DNA of 64,000 nt from Verrucomicrobiota bacterium. GTDB taxonomy: Bacteria > Verrucomicrobiota > Verrucomicrobiia > Opitutales > Opitutaceae. The stretch lies in the NCBI GenBank assembly GCA_014584295.1, contig JACTNC010000053.1:248001-312000 (forward strand), written 5' to 3'. Positions 28,323-37,497 of the stretch are shown here, piece after piece. Numbering within the stretch: the first letter of the stretch is position 1; each line of letters opens with the position of its first letter. The translations under genes and the position numbers were made by a program. Below the pieces are notes generated by a model that saw only the letters and a program-made list of their open reading frames with translations, was not told where the DNA came from and searched no databases.

Positions 28323-30515
28323 CTAGCGCGTAGTCACGACGAACGTGAGCTTCGCCTTGGGATTCGTCCATTCAATCGCCTCGCCATCTTCCAGGACGCG
28401 CGCATCCGGATCATTTACCGACGCTATCTTGCGCCCATCCGGAAGACGTACATGCACCCTCAACGCCTCCGGCAGCTTTCCACCCGAAAGCGCAACAGTT
28501 CCGGAAACGCGCCCATCATCTCCCTGGGAGAGCGAATAGTTGACCGTTCCAAAATGGGATCTCAAACCCGAGCCTCCCACGGGCCCGCGCACGAGCCAGG
28601 AGCGATCCGCTCCCCTCGCAAGATGAAGGGTGTTGCCATCCTCGAAAATCAGGCAGTCCCGGATCAGGCGCACCACGGAAATTGGGGTCCAAAGGTGCTG
28701 ACGATCGCCAATGGCCTTGGCCGCACCGGGCTCGGGACTGCGCTCCTCACACCAGGTGTAAAGCGGCGTGCCATGATTGAGCGCCGCATAGAGGTAGCGG
28801 ACAGCGGCATCACCATCGCCACGCAAGAGGAGTGTCTCCGCCAGATTGTCCAGGCTGATCGCAACCCAAAGTCCATCTTCCATCCAGCCAAGGTGAATCG
28901 GAATGCCACCGGGGCTGATCTTCGACTCCATCTTTCGAATTGATCCCGTGACAAGCGGGTCGTCGGCAGCCAGCAAGCGCGCGGGAAATGCCGAATAAAG
29001 CGCACCCCAACGACTGCCGCTCGTCTTGCCCGCAGTACCGGGTATCCACTTGTAGCCATCTTCTTCAATGGCTCCACGACGGATCGTTTCGATGAGGTCG
29101 CGACGTGCCACGTCGTGATTTGCCCGGATCTCAGCCTCCTCATCGGATCTACCGAGTATCTTTGCCGCCTCAACGGTCAGGGCATCCGCGTAAACGGCCC
29201 AGATATTGTGAGGGATATACACGCCGTAAAAACTGTCGTCATTCTTGAGCCCGCCATCTCCCATGCCCCGCGGCAGCAGTCCATAGTTCACCGGTTTCTT
29301 CCCGTCCACGAGCTTCCGCGTCCGGCGACGCGCAAACTCCTGCCAGCGTGAGCTCGCCAGCATCTTCGGAAACGCGGTTTCCAAGTAACCCCGGTCCTGG
29401 GTCATCCGATAGTGCTCCATGATGAACCAGCTCTTGAAGCCTGAAGCCATCCACCCGGTGCGCACCCACCCGTTGGAAGCAGACCAGCAGCCGTCAAAAT
29501 TCTGAAGATCAAGCGCGATCCGGTATCCGTCCGCCGCCTCCATTGAAAGCCCTGCCTGATCAAGGCAGATGCCCGCAATGGCCGGTTCGACAGGATTCGT
29601 TGATCGGTACAGTTCCGTGCCGGCAAGCGTGCCAATGTATTCACCGGGCAACGGTTCCCGCATGATGAAGATGTCCGCGAGTCCGGCGTAATAGGCCCGA
29701 AGCACGCCCTCATCGGCCAATTGGATGCGGGCCGCGCGACCGATCAGTTTTTCCCACACCGCCTTGGCCTCCTCGAACTCCATCGCCCAATCGCGACGGC
29801 GCAATTCAGGCAACATCGACTCATAGCTTCGATACGGCCGCACAAACCACATGACGCGTGATTCACCGGGACGAAGCGTGATTGTTGGCGAAAGGACATT
29901 TGCCGCGAGCGGATAGTCGTCCGCTCCCACCGCCGCAACGAGCACACGATCAGCACGCGCCATCCACCCGGCGATAAGCGCATCACGCGCATTTTCGACG
30001 AGGCCGGGATCAACAAATCCAGGCATGACTCCGCGCCAGTTGCCGGGCACGCCGCAATCCACCGCAACGCGATGCGACGCCTGAGTGTCCTGATTGGCAA
30101 ACGTCACTCGAAGAATCGTCCCTCTCTGCCCGCCGATCACCTCGAGAACCGTCTGCACTGAGGCATGAGAAAACTCCGCTTTCAATCCCGGCAGCCATCC
30201 GTCCATCCGGCTCCACGTGGATTTCTCAGCCTTGTGTCCGTCAATCACCGGTTGAAACACGAGCTTCCACTGCGTCTGCGGACCAAAAAAGTTCGCAACG
30301 GGAAAGCTCATCAGCGTGTCGTTGCTCCATGAGAGCGTTACTTTCCCAGGTTCACAGTCCACAAGGGTCTTGTCCCCGCTGTCTGGCGGAGCCACGGTTA
30401 TCCGGTGGGGTGTTCCAAAGGCATATCCAAAGTCCACGCGAGGCGTCGCTTCAGCCCCCCATGCCCAGGAAAAAACGCTCACAGCCAATGCAGAAATCAA
30501 GTAACGAGGTACCAT
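28323..30515 (-). CDS. Secreted (alpha/alpha)6-barrel glycoside hydrolase-like protein
   Basis: 730 residues from ATG 30515 with a signal peptide (ISALAVSVFSWAWGAEA). The N-terminal part (about 25-260) looks beta-rich, and the rest, from about residue 280, has the repeated helix pairs and aromatic loops of (alpha/alpha)6 sugar hydrolases: LDLQNFDGCWSASNGWVRTGW, HYRMTQDRGYLETAFPKML, GYKWIPGTAGKTSGSRWGALYSAFPARLL and WMEDGLWVAISLDNLAETLLLRGD. A C-terminal beta domain follows. The family was not identified. It diverges from another protein of the same general build at 30624 (108 bp apart), so the two may act on one polysaccharide. Catalytic residues not assigned. Confidence 0.65.
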   Translation of the reverse strand: MVPRYLISALAVSVFSWAWGAEATPRVDFGYAFGTPHRITVAPPDSGDKTLVDCEPGKVTLSWSNDTLMSFPVANFFGPQTQWKLVFQPVIDGHKAEKSTWSRMDGWLPGLKAEFSHASVQTVLEVIGGQRGTILRVTFANQDTQASHRVAVDCGVPGNWRGVMPGFVDPGLVENARDALIAGWMARADRVLVAAVGADDYPLAANVLSPTITLRPGESRVMWFVRPYRSYESMLPELRRRDWAMEFEEAKAVWEKLIGRAARIQLADEGVLRAYYAGLADIFIMREPLPGEYIGTLAGTELYRSTNPVEPAIAGICLDQAGLSMEAADGYRIALDLQNFDGCWSASNGWVRTGWMASGFKSWFIMEHYRMTQDRGYLETAFPKMLASSRWQEFARRRTRKLVDGKKPVNYGLLPRGMGDGGLKNDDSFYGVYIPHNIWAVYADALTVEAAKILGRSDEEAEIRANHDVARRDLIETIRRGAIEEDGYKWIPGTAGKTSGSRWGALYSAFPARLLAADDPLVTGSIRKMESKISPGGIPIHLGWMEDGLWVAISLDNLAETLLLRGDGDAAVRYLYAALNHGTPLYTWCEERSPEPGAAKAIGDRQHLWTPISVVRLIRDCLIFEDGNTLHLARGADRSWLVRGPVGGSGLRSHFGTVNYSLSQGDDGRVSGTVALSGGKLPEALRVHVRLPDGRKIASVNDPDARVLEDGEAIEWTNPKAKLTFVVTTR

Positions 30516-30623
30516 AGGCCGGAGAGGGTTTGAACACCTCATTCGATGACAACTGAAAATAAACCCTCCGACTACTTTCAGTTTTTCCTGGCTGAAACAA
30601 CTCGAGCCGTCCACTGCCTGCGT
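30516..30623. promoter_or_regulatory. Divergent promoter region between the two (alpha/alpha)6 proteins
   Basis: 108 bp between outward-facing starts at 30515 and 30624 must hold both promoters, so the genes are probably co-regulated. No clear -35/-10 pair or operator was recognised. If either gene uses an upstream start (frames are open across the gap) the region is smaller. Confidence 0.5.
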
Positions 30624-33290
30624 ATGCGCGCAATGCGTGCGATTGTCCTGTTCCTGCTTGCTCCCGTGTACGTTTTCTCAGCCGTAACTTCCGTCTCAAT
30701 CCTCTGGGATTCTGCGGCAGCACACGGGAAAATTCAGGTCGACCGTGGAAAGGTAATGGGCTCCCATCCGGCCCTCAAAACAGACGGCGGTTTTGCGCTC
30801 GATCCAGGACATGACGGATGCCGCCTCGATCTGTCCATTGAATCAAGACAACCGGAAGGCGCGCTGCCAACTCTGGTGACTGTCTCCACCTCGCCGCGCG
30901 GCTTTGCATTTCGCCTCAGCGACGTCAGCTCTGACTTCCCCATTTTTCTACCCGAGGAGCACATCGTCGTCACTTCAGGAGACGACACTCGCAGCTACGA
31001 TAAAATCGTTGCCGCAATCCGGTCAGGCTCCCGCAGGACTGCTCTGCAGGAAATCGCGATCGCCCCCGAAGCCAGTTTCGCGACCGCAGCCGCAGGCACC
31101 AGAAGCATGACGGCGGCAACCTGGCTCGGGCTCAGTCGCGACATGCGCCTGTTCCGTGTCGATGCGCGCATGGAAACGCTCCAGCCAAAGAACGCAGGCT
31201 ACGATGTGCGCCTGCCCGAAATGCCATCACAGCCCGCAACCTATGCCTTCGAATGCGGCCGTGGCTGGGGAGCACAGGATGCGATCCATCGCCAGCTTGA
31301 CGACGGCAATCTGCCCATCCTTCGCGGACAAATCGACGATGGACCCATCCGCTATGAACTGACGCTCTTCACGTCGCCCGAACGTTCGCCGTTGAGCGCG
31401 ACCACGCTGCGCGGCACGGACTATCTGGTCGCTGATGCTCACGGCCACGGGCACATGTTCACTCCGGCGCAGGCAGAGGAGCAGGAGCGACGTGCGGCGA
31501 CGGAATTGAATCCGCCCGAGGAAGTGGTCCTTCATGTGCAAGTGACAGCCACCAACCGGGGTAGCACCCCGCGTCACGCCTTCTTTCGCACCGCAGTTCC
31601 GACGCTCGCCACGCCTGTCTCGCCAAAGCTCCCCGAGTGGACCTTCGACGCCACCAACGGGTTTGCCACGTTTGTATCGTCCGGACGTGTTTTCACGGTG
31701 AGTCGGCTGAATGGCGCGCCCCTGCCTGCCGCGGAAGTTTCGCTGATGCTCCAACCGGGAAAAGAGGCGGTATTTGAATTTGTCGTTCCCCACCGTCCGG
31801 TGAGCCGCGAACGTGCGGAGGCGCTGGCCACCCAATCTTTCGATAACCGCCTGGAGGAATGTCGCGTGTTTTGGCGGGCCAAGCTTGCCACCGCCGCAGA
31901 GGTGCACCTTCCGGATTCGCGCGTGCAGGACATGGTCCGCGCAGGACTGCTCCATCTCGATTTGATCTCTTACGGACGTGAGCCTGATGGCGCGCTGCTT
32001 CCGGCAATCGGGATCTACACCGCGATCGGTTCTGAGAGTGCCCCAATCATCCAGTTCATGGACAGCATGGGCTGGCACACCACCGCAACTCGCGCGATCG
32101 ATTTCTTCCTGAAGAAACAGCACGACAACGGTTTCATGCAGAATTTCAACGGCTACATGCTAGAGACGGGCGCCGTGCTTTGGACAATGGGTGAGCACTA
32201 CCGCTACACGCGCGACGACACCTGGCTGCGTCGCGTTCATCCTAACCTTACCCGAGCCTGGCATTTCCTGCGCGAATGGCGCCGGCGGAATCTGCAATCG
32301 GATCTGAAGGACAAGGGATACGGAATGCTCGATGGGAAAACGGCGGACCCCGATGATCCGTATCGGTCCTACATGCTCAACGGCTACGCCTACCTCGGAC
32401 TCTCGCGCACCGCAGAAATGCTGGACATACTCGCACCCGCCGAAGCGGCCGAGTGCCGGTTCGAAGCCGATGATTTGAAGAAGGACATTCGCGCATCCTT
32501 CGTTGCCGGACTCGAGCGCTCGCCCGTGATGCCCTTGGGCGATGGCACGTGGATGCGCGCCTCTGCACCTTGGAGCAACTATCGCGGGCCTGTGATGTTG
32601 CACGCCGATGGAGGCAGTTGGTTCACCCACGGCACGAACACCGCGCGAGACTCGCTGCTCGGTCCACTCTACCTCGTCTTTCAGGAGGTGATTTCTCCCG
32701 ATGATCCGCTTGCCACGGAGCTGCTCGCCACGCAGAGCGAATTGATGCTGCGCGATGAAGTCGCCTTCAGCCAGCCCTACTACAGCCGTCATCCCTGGGT
32801 CCACCTTCAGCGCGGCGAAACGAGAGCCTTCCTCAAATCCTGGTACGGCGCCATGGCCGCGCTCGCCGATCGGGAAACCTACACCTTCAATGAACACTTC
32901 TTCCCTGTAAGTGAACACAAGACGCACGAGGAAGCCTGGTTCCTGATGCAAACTCGCTGGATGCTTTATCTCGAGCACGGTGACACGCTCCGGCTCCTGG
33001 CCGGAATCCCTCGCGCCTACCTGAATCCCAGATCTGCCATTGAAGTAAAAAATGCCGCTTCGTATTTCGGACTCCTCTCCTTTCGGGTGGATTCCTTGCC
33101 CGACGGCCATCTTATACGTGCAAGAATCTCCTGCGATGGAAACCGGCACCCTCAACGTGTCGAACTGAGGCTGCCTCTCCCGGGCAAAGGGCGCGCAGTA
33201 ACGGTGGCGGGCGGCAAATACATAGCCAATTCAGAAACCGTTGTCATCGAGCCATTCAACGGCCACGCGGAGATCTCACTGACCTACTGA
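30624..33290 (+). CDS. Secreted (alpha/alpha)6-barrel glycoside hydrolase-like protein
   Basis: 888 residues from ATG 30624, with a signal peptide (MRAIVLFLLAPVYVFSAVTS). A beta-rich N-terminal part of about 430 residues precedes a helical barrel: VQDMVRAGLLHLDLISYGREPDGALLPA, MGWHTTATRAIDFFLKKQHDNGFMQNFNGYMLETG, HYRYTRDDTWLRRVHPNLTRAWHFLREW, DPYRSYMLNGYAYLGLSRTAEML and ETYTFNEHFFPVSEHKTHEEAWFLMQTRWML. The aromatic- and acid-rich loops suit an exo-acting glycosidase, but I do not recognise the family. It shares a divergent promoter region with the gene ending at 28323 and is followed at once by a terminator hairpin and tRNA-Leu. A glycosidase role is inference. Confidence 0.65.
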   Translation: MRAMRAIVLFLLAPVYVFSAVTSVSILWDSAAAHGKIQVDRGKVMGSHPALKTDGGFALDPGHDGCRLDLSIESRQPEGALPTLVTVSTSPRGFAFRLSDVSSDFPIFLPEEHIVVTSGDDTRSYDKIVAAIRSGSRRTALQEIAIAPEASFATAAAGTRSMTAATWLGLSRDMRLFRVDARMETLQPKNAGYDVRLPEMPSQPATYAFECGRGWGAQDAIHRQLDDGNLPILRGQIDDGPIRYELTLFTSPERSPLSATTLRGTDYLVADAHGHGHMFTPAQAEEQERRAATELNPPEEVVLHVQVTATNRGSTPRHAFFRTAVPTLATPVSPKLPEWTFDATNGFATFVSSGRVFTVSRLNGAPLPAAEVSLMLQPGKEAVFEFVVPHRPVSRERAEALATQSFDNRLEECRVFWRAKLATAAEVHLPDSRVQDMVRAGLLHLDLISYGREPDGALLPAIGIYTAIGSESAPIIQFMDSMGWHTTATRAIDFFLKKQHDNGFMQNFNGYMLETGAVLWTMGEHYRYTRDDTWLRRVHPNLTRAWHFLREWRRRNLQSDLKDKGYGMLDGKTADPDDPYRSYMLNGYAYLGLSRTAEMLDILAPAEAAECRFEADDLKKDIRASFVAGLERSPVMPLGDGTWMRASAPWSNYRGPVMLHADGGSWFTHGTNTARDSLLGPLYLVFQEVISPDDPLATELLATQSELMLRDEVAFSQPYYSRHPWVHLQRGETRAFLKSWYGAMAALADRETYTFNEHFFPVSEHKTHEEAWFLMQTRWMLYLEHGDTLRLLAGIPRAYLNPRSAIEVKNAASYFGLLSFRVDSLPDGHLIRARISCDGNRHPQRVELRLPLPGKGRAVTVAGGKYIANSETVVIEPFNGHAEISLTY

Positions 33291-33292
33291 CC

Positions 33293-33310
33293 GCGAGCCC
33301 AGAGGCTCGC
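33293..33310 (+). terminator. Hairpin behind the (alpha/alpha)6 protein gene
   Basis: A perfect 7-bp stem (33293-33299 with 33304-33310) and four-base loop begins two bases after the stop codon. The T content downstream is modest, so it is a probable but not certain terminator. Confidence 0.55.
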
Positions 33311-33326
33311 CTCGCCTGTTTCCAGT

Positions 33327-33411
33327 TGGTGCTCAGGAAGGGACTCGAACCCTTACGCCTTTCGGCACACGCCCCTCAAACGTGTGTGTCTACCAATTCC
33401 ACCACCTGAGC
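33327..33411 (-). tRNA. tRNA-Leu(GAG)
   Basis: The reverse strand folds as a class II tRNA of 85 nt. The acceptor stem GCTCAGG pairs with CCTGAGC, then discriminator A and an encoded CCA (33329-33327). The D-loop contains GAATTGGTAG, the T-loop is GGTTCGAGTCC, and a long variable arm (GTGCCGAAAGGC) marks Leu. The anticodon stem CACGT/GCGTG closes a loop TTGAGGG whose middle triplet is GAG, reading CUC and CUU codons. Confidence 0.95.
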
Positions 33412-33530
33412 GGTACTGACGGGAGGAAGGCGGACTAAGATAAAACCGGCCCCCCCTGTAAAGCCCCAATTTTCAGCCGCCAAATGGGTTTTGACGTTCA
33501 ATCAAGAGCTGGGAGAATAACCAACCGGCC

Positions 33531-34451
33531 ATGAATCTCGACGAGATAACCCGCGCCTTGCTTGCATCCTACGAAACCGATGGCGGCATCAATCACCTCG
33601 AAGGGACCAATCTTCCCTCCCAGGAGTCCCTTAACCGGCTCTGTGTCGAGTTGATGTACCTGCTCTTCCCCGGGTTTTTTGAGGATTCAGCCCTCACCAA
33701 ACAGTCCCTGGCCGCAGTAACCTCCCGGCGGATCCAGCTTATCCGCGATCAGTTGGTGACGGAAATCGAAAAAAGCCTGCGATTCGAAAGGGTTTCGAAT
33801 CCGACCGCGCAGGCAGAAGCACATGCCATGGGATTGCTGAAGGCATTGCCTGACCTTCGGCAGCGTGTGAAAACCGACGTGAGCGCCGCCTACGAGGGCG
33901 ACCCAGCGGCAAGGAGCATTGAAGAAATCATCCTCTCCTACCCCTGCGTGCTGGTCATTTCACTCCAGCGTATCGCACACGTGCTTTACAACATGGGCGT
34001 TGCCCTGCTTCCCCGCATGATCACGGAGTTTGCTCACGAGCGTACGGGCGCCGATATCCATCCAGGCGCCCAGATCGGGACCCATTTCTTTATCGATCAT
34101 TGCACCGGCGTCGTCATCGGTGAAACCGCCCGCATCGGCAATCACGTCAAGATCTACCAGGGTGTGACCCTGGGCGCGAAGTCCTTCGTCACGGATGAGC
34201 GCGGATTTCCCGTCAAGGGCGTTCAGCGGCATCCAAAGCTCGAGGACCATGTCATCGTTTATCCCGGTGCCACCATCCTCGGCGGCGACACGGTCATCGG
34301 ACAGCATTCGATCGTCGGCTCGAATGTCTGGCTCATGCAATCGATGCCTCCCCACAGCATCGCCTACTACCAGGGCGACCAGGCCTCGATCATCCGGCCG
34401 CGCAAATCAAGGGAAGCGATTCTCGAAGATGTGGGCGATTGGGTGATCTGA
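33531..34451 (+). CDS. cysE: Serine O-acetyltransferase
   Basis: 306 residues. The N-terminal helical domain (LNRLCVELMYLLFPGFFEDS) and a C-terminal left-handed beta-helix of hexapeptide repeats are visible: HERTGADIHPGAQIGTHFFIDHCTGVVIGETARIGNHVKIYQGVTLGAKS, with the catalytic His in FFIDHCTG. The N-terminal part is longer than in E. coli CysE, as in EpsC-type enzymes. It acetylates serine with acetyl-CoA, the first step of cysteine synthesis. It lies between tRNA-Leu (opposite strand) and lipB; cysK is not in the window. Confidence 0.95.
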   Translation: MNLDEITRALLASYETDGGINHLEGTNLPSQESLNRLCVELMYLLFPGFFEDSALTKQSLAAVTSRRIQLIRDQLVTEIEKSLRFERVSNPTAQAEAHAMGLLKALPDLRQRVKTDVSAAYEGDPAARSIEEIILSYPCVLVISLQRIAHVLYNMGVALLPRMITEFAHERTGADIHPGAQIGTHFFIDHCTGVVIGETARIGNHVKIYQGVTLGAKSFVTDERGFPVKGVQRHPKLEDHVIVYPGATILGGDTVIGQHSIVGSNVWLMQSMPPHSIAYYQGDQASIIRPRKSREAILEDVGDWVI

Positions 34452-34715
34452 CAGACGTTACGCCTCAGCTTGACGTAGGTTCTTGCAATCCCGATCCGTG
34501 TCATTGCAGCGTTGGATGGATTTCAATCCGGATCGTCCTCTCGGTATCCTGCTCTAACGGATCGCAGTTCAGAATTTTGGCCACAGAACGCAGGAATGCG
34601 CAGCGTGCTCTCCGCACGAGAAATCCAGACCACGCGCCGTCCAACCAATTGACATCGTCCCCAAAACTGGAGGGGCAGAGGCTCGCAATCAATTTATCCC
34701 GCAAAGCCTCCCCAG

Positions 34716-35405
34716 TTGCCAACGCGGCTGACTCCACCAACCTGTGCCAACGTGCACAACAATGGCCGACAAGTGACGCTGGAGGACTGGGGGCGGACCC
34801 ACTACGACGAGGCGCTTGCCCGCCAGTTGGCGATGCTCGAGCAACGTCTCACCGGCACACGCGGCGATACGCTCGTATTCACGGAACACGAACCCGTCTT
34901 CACGCTCGGACTTCGCGCGGGCGCGAGCGCCCATTTGTTATGGAGCGAGAGCCAGCTGCAGGCGGCCGGGGTCACGGTAAGGCAGACCAACCGAGGGGGT
35001 GACATCACTTATCACGGCCCGGGACAACTGGTCGCCTACCCCATTGTTTCGCTCGAGCCCCAAAGGGATCTGCATGCCTACCTGCGTTTCCTTGAGGATG
35101 TGCTGATCGATACCGTGGCCTCCTTTGGACTGACGGCGCACCGCCGCGAGGGCAAAACCGGCATCTGGATCGAACACCGAAAGGTCGCCGCCATCGGGGT
35201 GGCCGCACGGCGCTGGGTCGCGTATCACGGCATCGCACTCAATGTGTCTCCCGACCTCGGACACTTCGCCGGCATCATTCCCTGCGGTATCGACGCAACC
35301 GAGGGATCCGTCACTTCCCTGGTGCGCGAAGGAGTAACAGATGCCACGCTTGAACGTGCAAAGGCGGCATTTGCATCAGCCTTCAAGCAGCGTTGGGCCA
35401 GGTGA
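34716..35405 (+). CDS. lipB: Octanoyl-[ACP]:protein N-octanoyltransferase LipB
   Basis: Up to 229 residues. Family motifs are clear: FTEHEPVFTLGLRAG, RQTNRGGDITYHGPGQLVAYPI, GKTGIWIEHRKVAAIGVAARRW with the catalytic Lys, YHGIALNV and the catalytic Cys in IIPCGI. LipB moves octanoate from acyl carrier protein onto lipoyl domains; LipA (at 39054) then adds sulfur. The start is doubtful: the frame opens with TTG 34716, and GTG 34752 or GTG 34773 fit LipB alignments as well or better; none has a strong Shine-Dalgarno. About 264 bp without a recognisable gene separate it from cysE. Confidence 0.93.
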   Translation: MPTRLTPPTCANVHNNGRQVTLEDWGRTHYDEALARQLAMLEQRLTGTRGDTLVFTEHEPVFTLGLRAGASAHLLWSESQLQAAGVTVRQTNRGGDITYHGPGQLVAYPIVSLEPQRDLHAYLRFLEDVLIDTVASFGLTAHRREGKTGIWIEHRKVAAIGVAARRWVAYHGIALNVSPDLGHFAGIIPCGIDATEGSVTSLVREGVTDATLERAKAAFASAFKQRWAR

Positions 35406-35461
35406 TCGAGCCTCTCCACTCCGCCCATCCGCGGCCTACACTGACGGTGAGGATCTGAGTT

Positions 35462-37489
35462 TCAGCGGGCGCGCACCCGGAGAATGCCTTTCATAGTGGC
35501 GGAGTGGCCCGGGAAACTGCAGATATAATCGTACGCTCCCGGCTGATCAGGCGCTGTAAAGAAAATCCGGTCGGTGCTGTCTGGCTGGGTCAGTGCCGTG
35601 TGGTAGAGCACATCGTCGGATTGAGGCACATAGTTGTGCTCGGGACCATCAATGCCCATCGTCATAGCCGCAGCCCCCACTGCCTGACCTGTTCCGGGGC
35701 GGCAGATCACCACATTGTGCAACATGTCGTCGGAGTTGCGGAAAACAAACTGAACGGTCTCGCCCGCAGTCAGTACAAGCTCCTCCTGGTCAAACTTCAT
35801 CCCGGGAAGCGTCCCCAGCAAGATCGTCCTCTCTCCCTCCTTGGGTTTCCATTCAAGCGGTGGTTGAGTCGGATGCTTTCTCGTCGACTTTGCGGCAGAC
35901 GGAGGCACGAGCGGTACGCAAAACTCCTTTTCGTTCGTCTCGACCGGAATCAAACGATCGCCCCCAGGTATCTCATTCAACGTATAGTAAGCTACCGGAT
36001 GCACCAGCGGCTCTGCTCCATCCGCCGAGCGCACTCCTGGCGCCTTGATCTCGTGCACATACCCCTCGCGAAGACAAATCGCTCCAATTCGCACGCTTTT
36101 CCGATCGGGAGCAACCTGAACCCGCCGGATCGGACAGGCCAGACGGTTCACGGGAGGGCTGCCATACTTGGAATGATAGCTGTAGGTGAAGCCTGCGACG
36201 GAATAGCTGGCCGGATTCTCTGCCGACACGAGATCCACCGGTTGCGTAAAGCGGAGAACAAACCCATCGGGCTGTGCCACGATTTCCTGGATTTCGAAGG
36301 GAACGTTCCCCGTCCACTCCACCCGCTCCAAGCCGTACTGCTTGGGACCCACCGATCCCCAACCCCGCGCGGTTTCGCCGGCAAACATCACTCCCTCCTC
36401 CCCCATCGACAGACGAAGCACACCACAATCAAACCCTTCCTTGAAACTGTACGCAGCTCCCTGCCACACCCCTTTCACCTTCTCCAAGGTAAGGCGCATC
36501 ACTTTGCTCTGGCCTTGGTCGCCAACGAATATCTGTCCCGTGTAGGGCCCAAATTTTCCTCCCGAGCGATCTTCCACGAGGCCAGCGGTAGAGATACCCA
36601 GAATGGTCTGTGGCAGCCACACCGTCGGCCGCTTCAGTCCCGGCATGGAGCCAAGAACCTCCTGCATCGGCTGACCGGTCTGCGACACATCGTCTGGTCG
36701 CAAAGCAACCGTTGATCCCGGAAGTTTCGACCACGCGAGCGAGGCGGGGTGGCCCATGAAGTCGCCGGGTTGGATTTCCGTTACCCTACCTGACCCAGAC
36801 CATTCCCCCTGATTCTCAGAGTAGAGCCATGGTCCTTTGGACGTGATCAAATGGTCCGCAGGCGAGCGCAGTCCCGCAGCGATTGGAATCATCTGACCGT
36901 CCGGGGTCACCTCCAACGCCCATCCACGCCAAGGCACCGCACTCTGCGTCGGACTGCCAAATCCCACATTCAATGTCACCCGAAGATTCCCGTTGGGCGC
37001 AATGACCGGTCCAAAGGCGTATTCGTGGTAGTTTCCACTGATGGGAAAGCTGCAGACCGTGTTGAATTCATCGGCGCGACCATCGTTGTCGCGGTCGATG
37101 ATGTGAGTGATCTCCTGGCGCTGGGCAACATAGTAGCCCCCACCCGGAGCGGCCGTGATTCCAAGAGGCTCATGGAGCCCGGAGGCGAAGAGCGTGAATT
37201 TGGGTCGCGGATGGGCATCGTAGGCACCATCCACCCAGTAGATTTCTCCTCGGCGGGTCACAACAAGGAGACGATGACCGCGAACCTGGAGAATGCCGCT
37301 GACTTCGAGCACAATGTCGTCGGGCACCGGCAGCGAAGTTCGTTTCCAGTAACGCTCCTCCCTTTCAATGAGGGCTCTATTGGGCGGAGCGAAGCGCTCG
37401 GCTTCTGAAGGATTCTGGGCCATCGCGGAACGCATGCCACCCGCAACAAGGACAATGAAGAGCCACGTGAAGAAAATCAGGTGTTTCAT
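35462..37489 (-). CDS. Exported beta-propeller protein with C-terminal azurin/plastocyanin-like copper domain
   Basis: 675 residues from ATG 37489 with a signal peptide (HLIFFTWLFIVLVAGGMRSAMA). Residues about 30-400 look like a six-bladed propeller of the glucose/sorbosone dehydrogenase or NHL kind (HEPLGITAAPGGGYYVAQRQEITHI, DRDNDGRADEFNTV, GPYTGQIFVGDQGQSKV). A middle beta domain (about 410-530) follows. The last 110 residues are a cupredoxin: LTAGETVQFVFRN, then His in MLHNVV and CSFPGHSATM, giving the type 1 copper ligands His, Cys, His and Met. The frame extends to 37564 only by residues without homology. It lies 8 bp after the DUF1080 gene and is surely co-transcribed. Probably a periplasmic redox or carbohydrate-oxidising protein; substrate unknown. 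Confidence 0.8.
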   Translation of the reverse strand: MKHLIFFTWLFIVLVAGGMRSAMAQNPSEAERFAPPNRALIEREERYWKRTSLPVPDDIVLEVSGILQVRGHRLLVVTRRGEIYWVDGAYDAHPRPKFTLFASGLHEPLGITAAPGGGYYVAQRQEITHIIDRDNDGRADEFNTVCSFPISGNYHEYAFGPVIAPNGNLRVTLNVGFGSPTQSAVPWRGWALEVTPDGQMIPIAAGLRSPADHLITSKGPWLYSENQGEWSGSGRVTEIQPGDFMGHPASLAWSKLPGSTVALRPDDVSQTGQPMQEVLGSMPGLKRPTVWLPQTILGISTAGLVEDRSGGKFGPYTGQIFVGDQGQSKVMRLTLEKVKGVWQGAAYSFKEGFDCGVLRLSMGEEGVMFAGETARGWGSVGPKQYGLERVEWTGNVPFEIQEIVAQPDGFVLRFTQPVDLVSAENPASYSVAGFTYSYHSKYGSPPVNRLACPIRRVQVAPDRKSVRIGAICLREGYVHEIKAPGVRSADGAEPLVHPVAYYTLNEIPGGDRLIPVETNEKEFCVPLVPPSAAKSTRKHPTQPPLEWKPKEGERTILLGTLPGMKFDQEELVLTAGETVQFVFRNSDDMLHNVVICRPGTGQAVGAAAMTMGIDGPEHNYVPQSDDVLYHTALTQPDSTDRIFFTAPDQPGAYDYICSFPGHSATMKGILRVRAR

Positions 37490-37497
37490 GGTTCGGA

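Noticed and set aside
31227..32123. Reverse 298-codon frame
   Set aside because: Antisense of the 888-residue (alpha/alpha)6 protein; the forward frame has the ordered helical pattern.
35504..36715. Rightward 403-codon frame
   Set aside because: Antisense of the propeller-cupredoxin gene, which has copper ligands and a signal peptide in frame.
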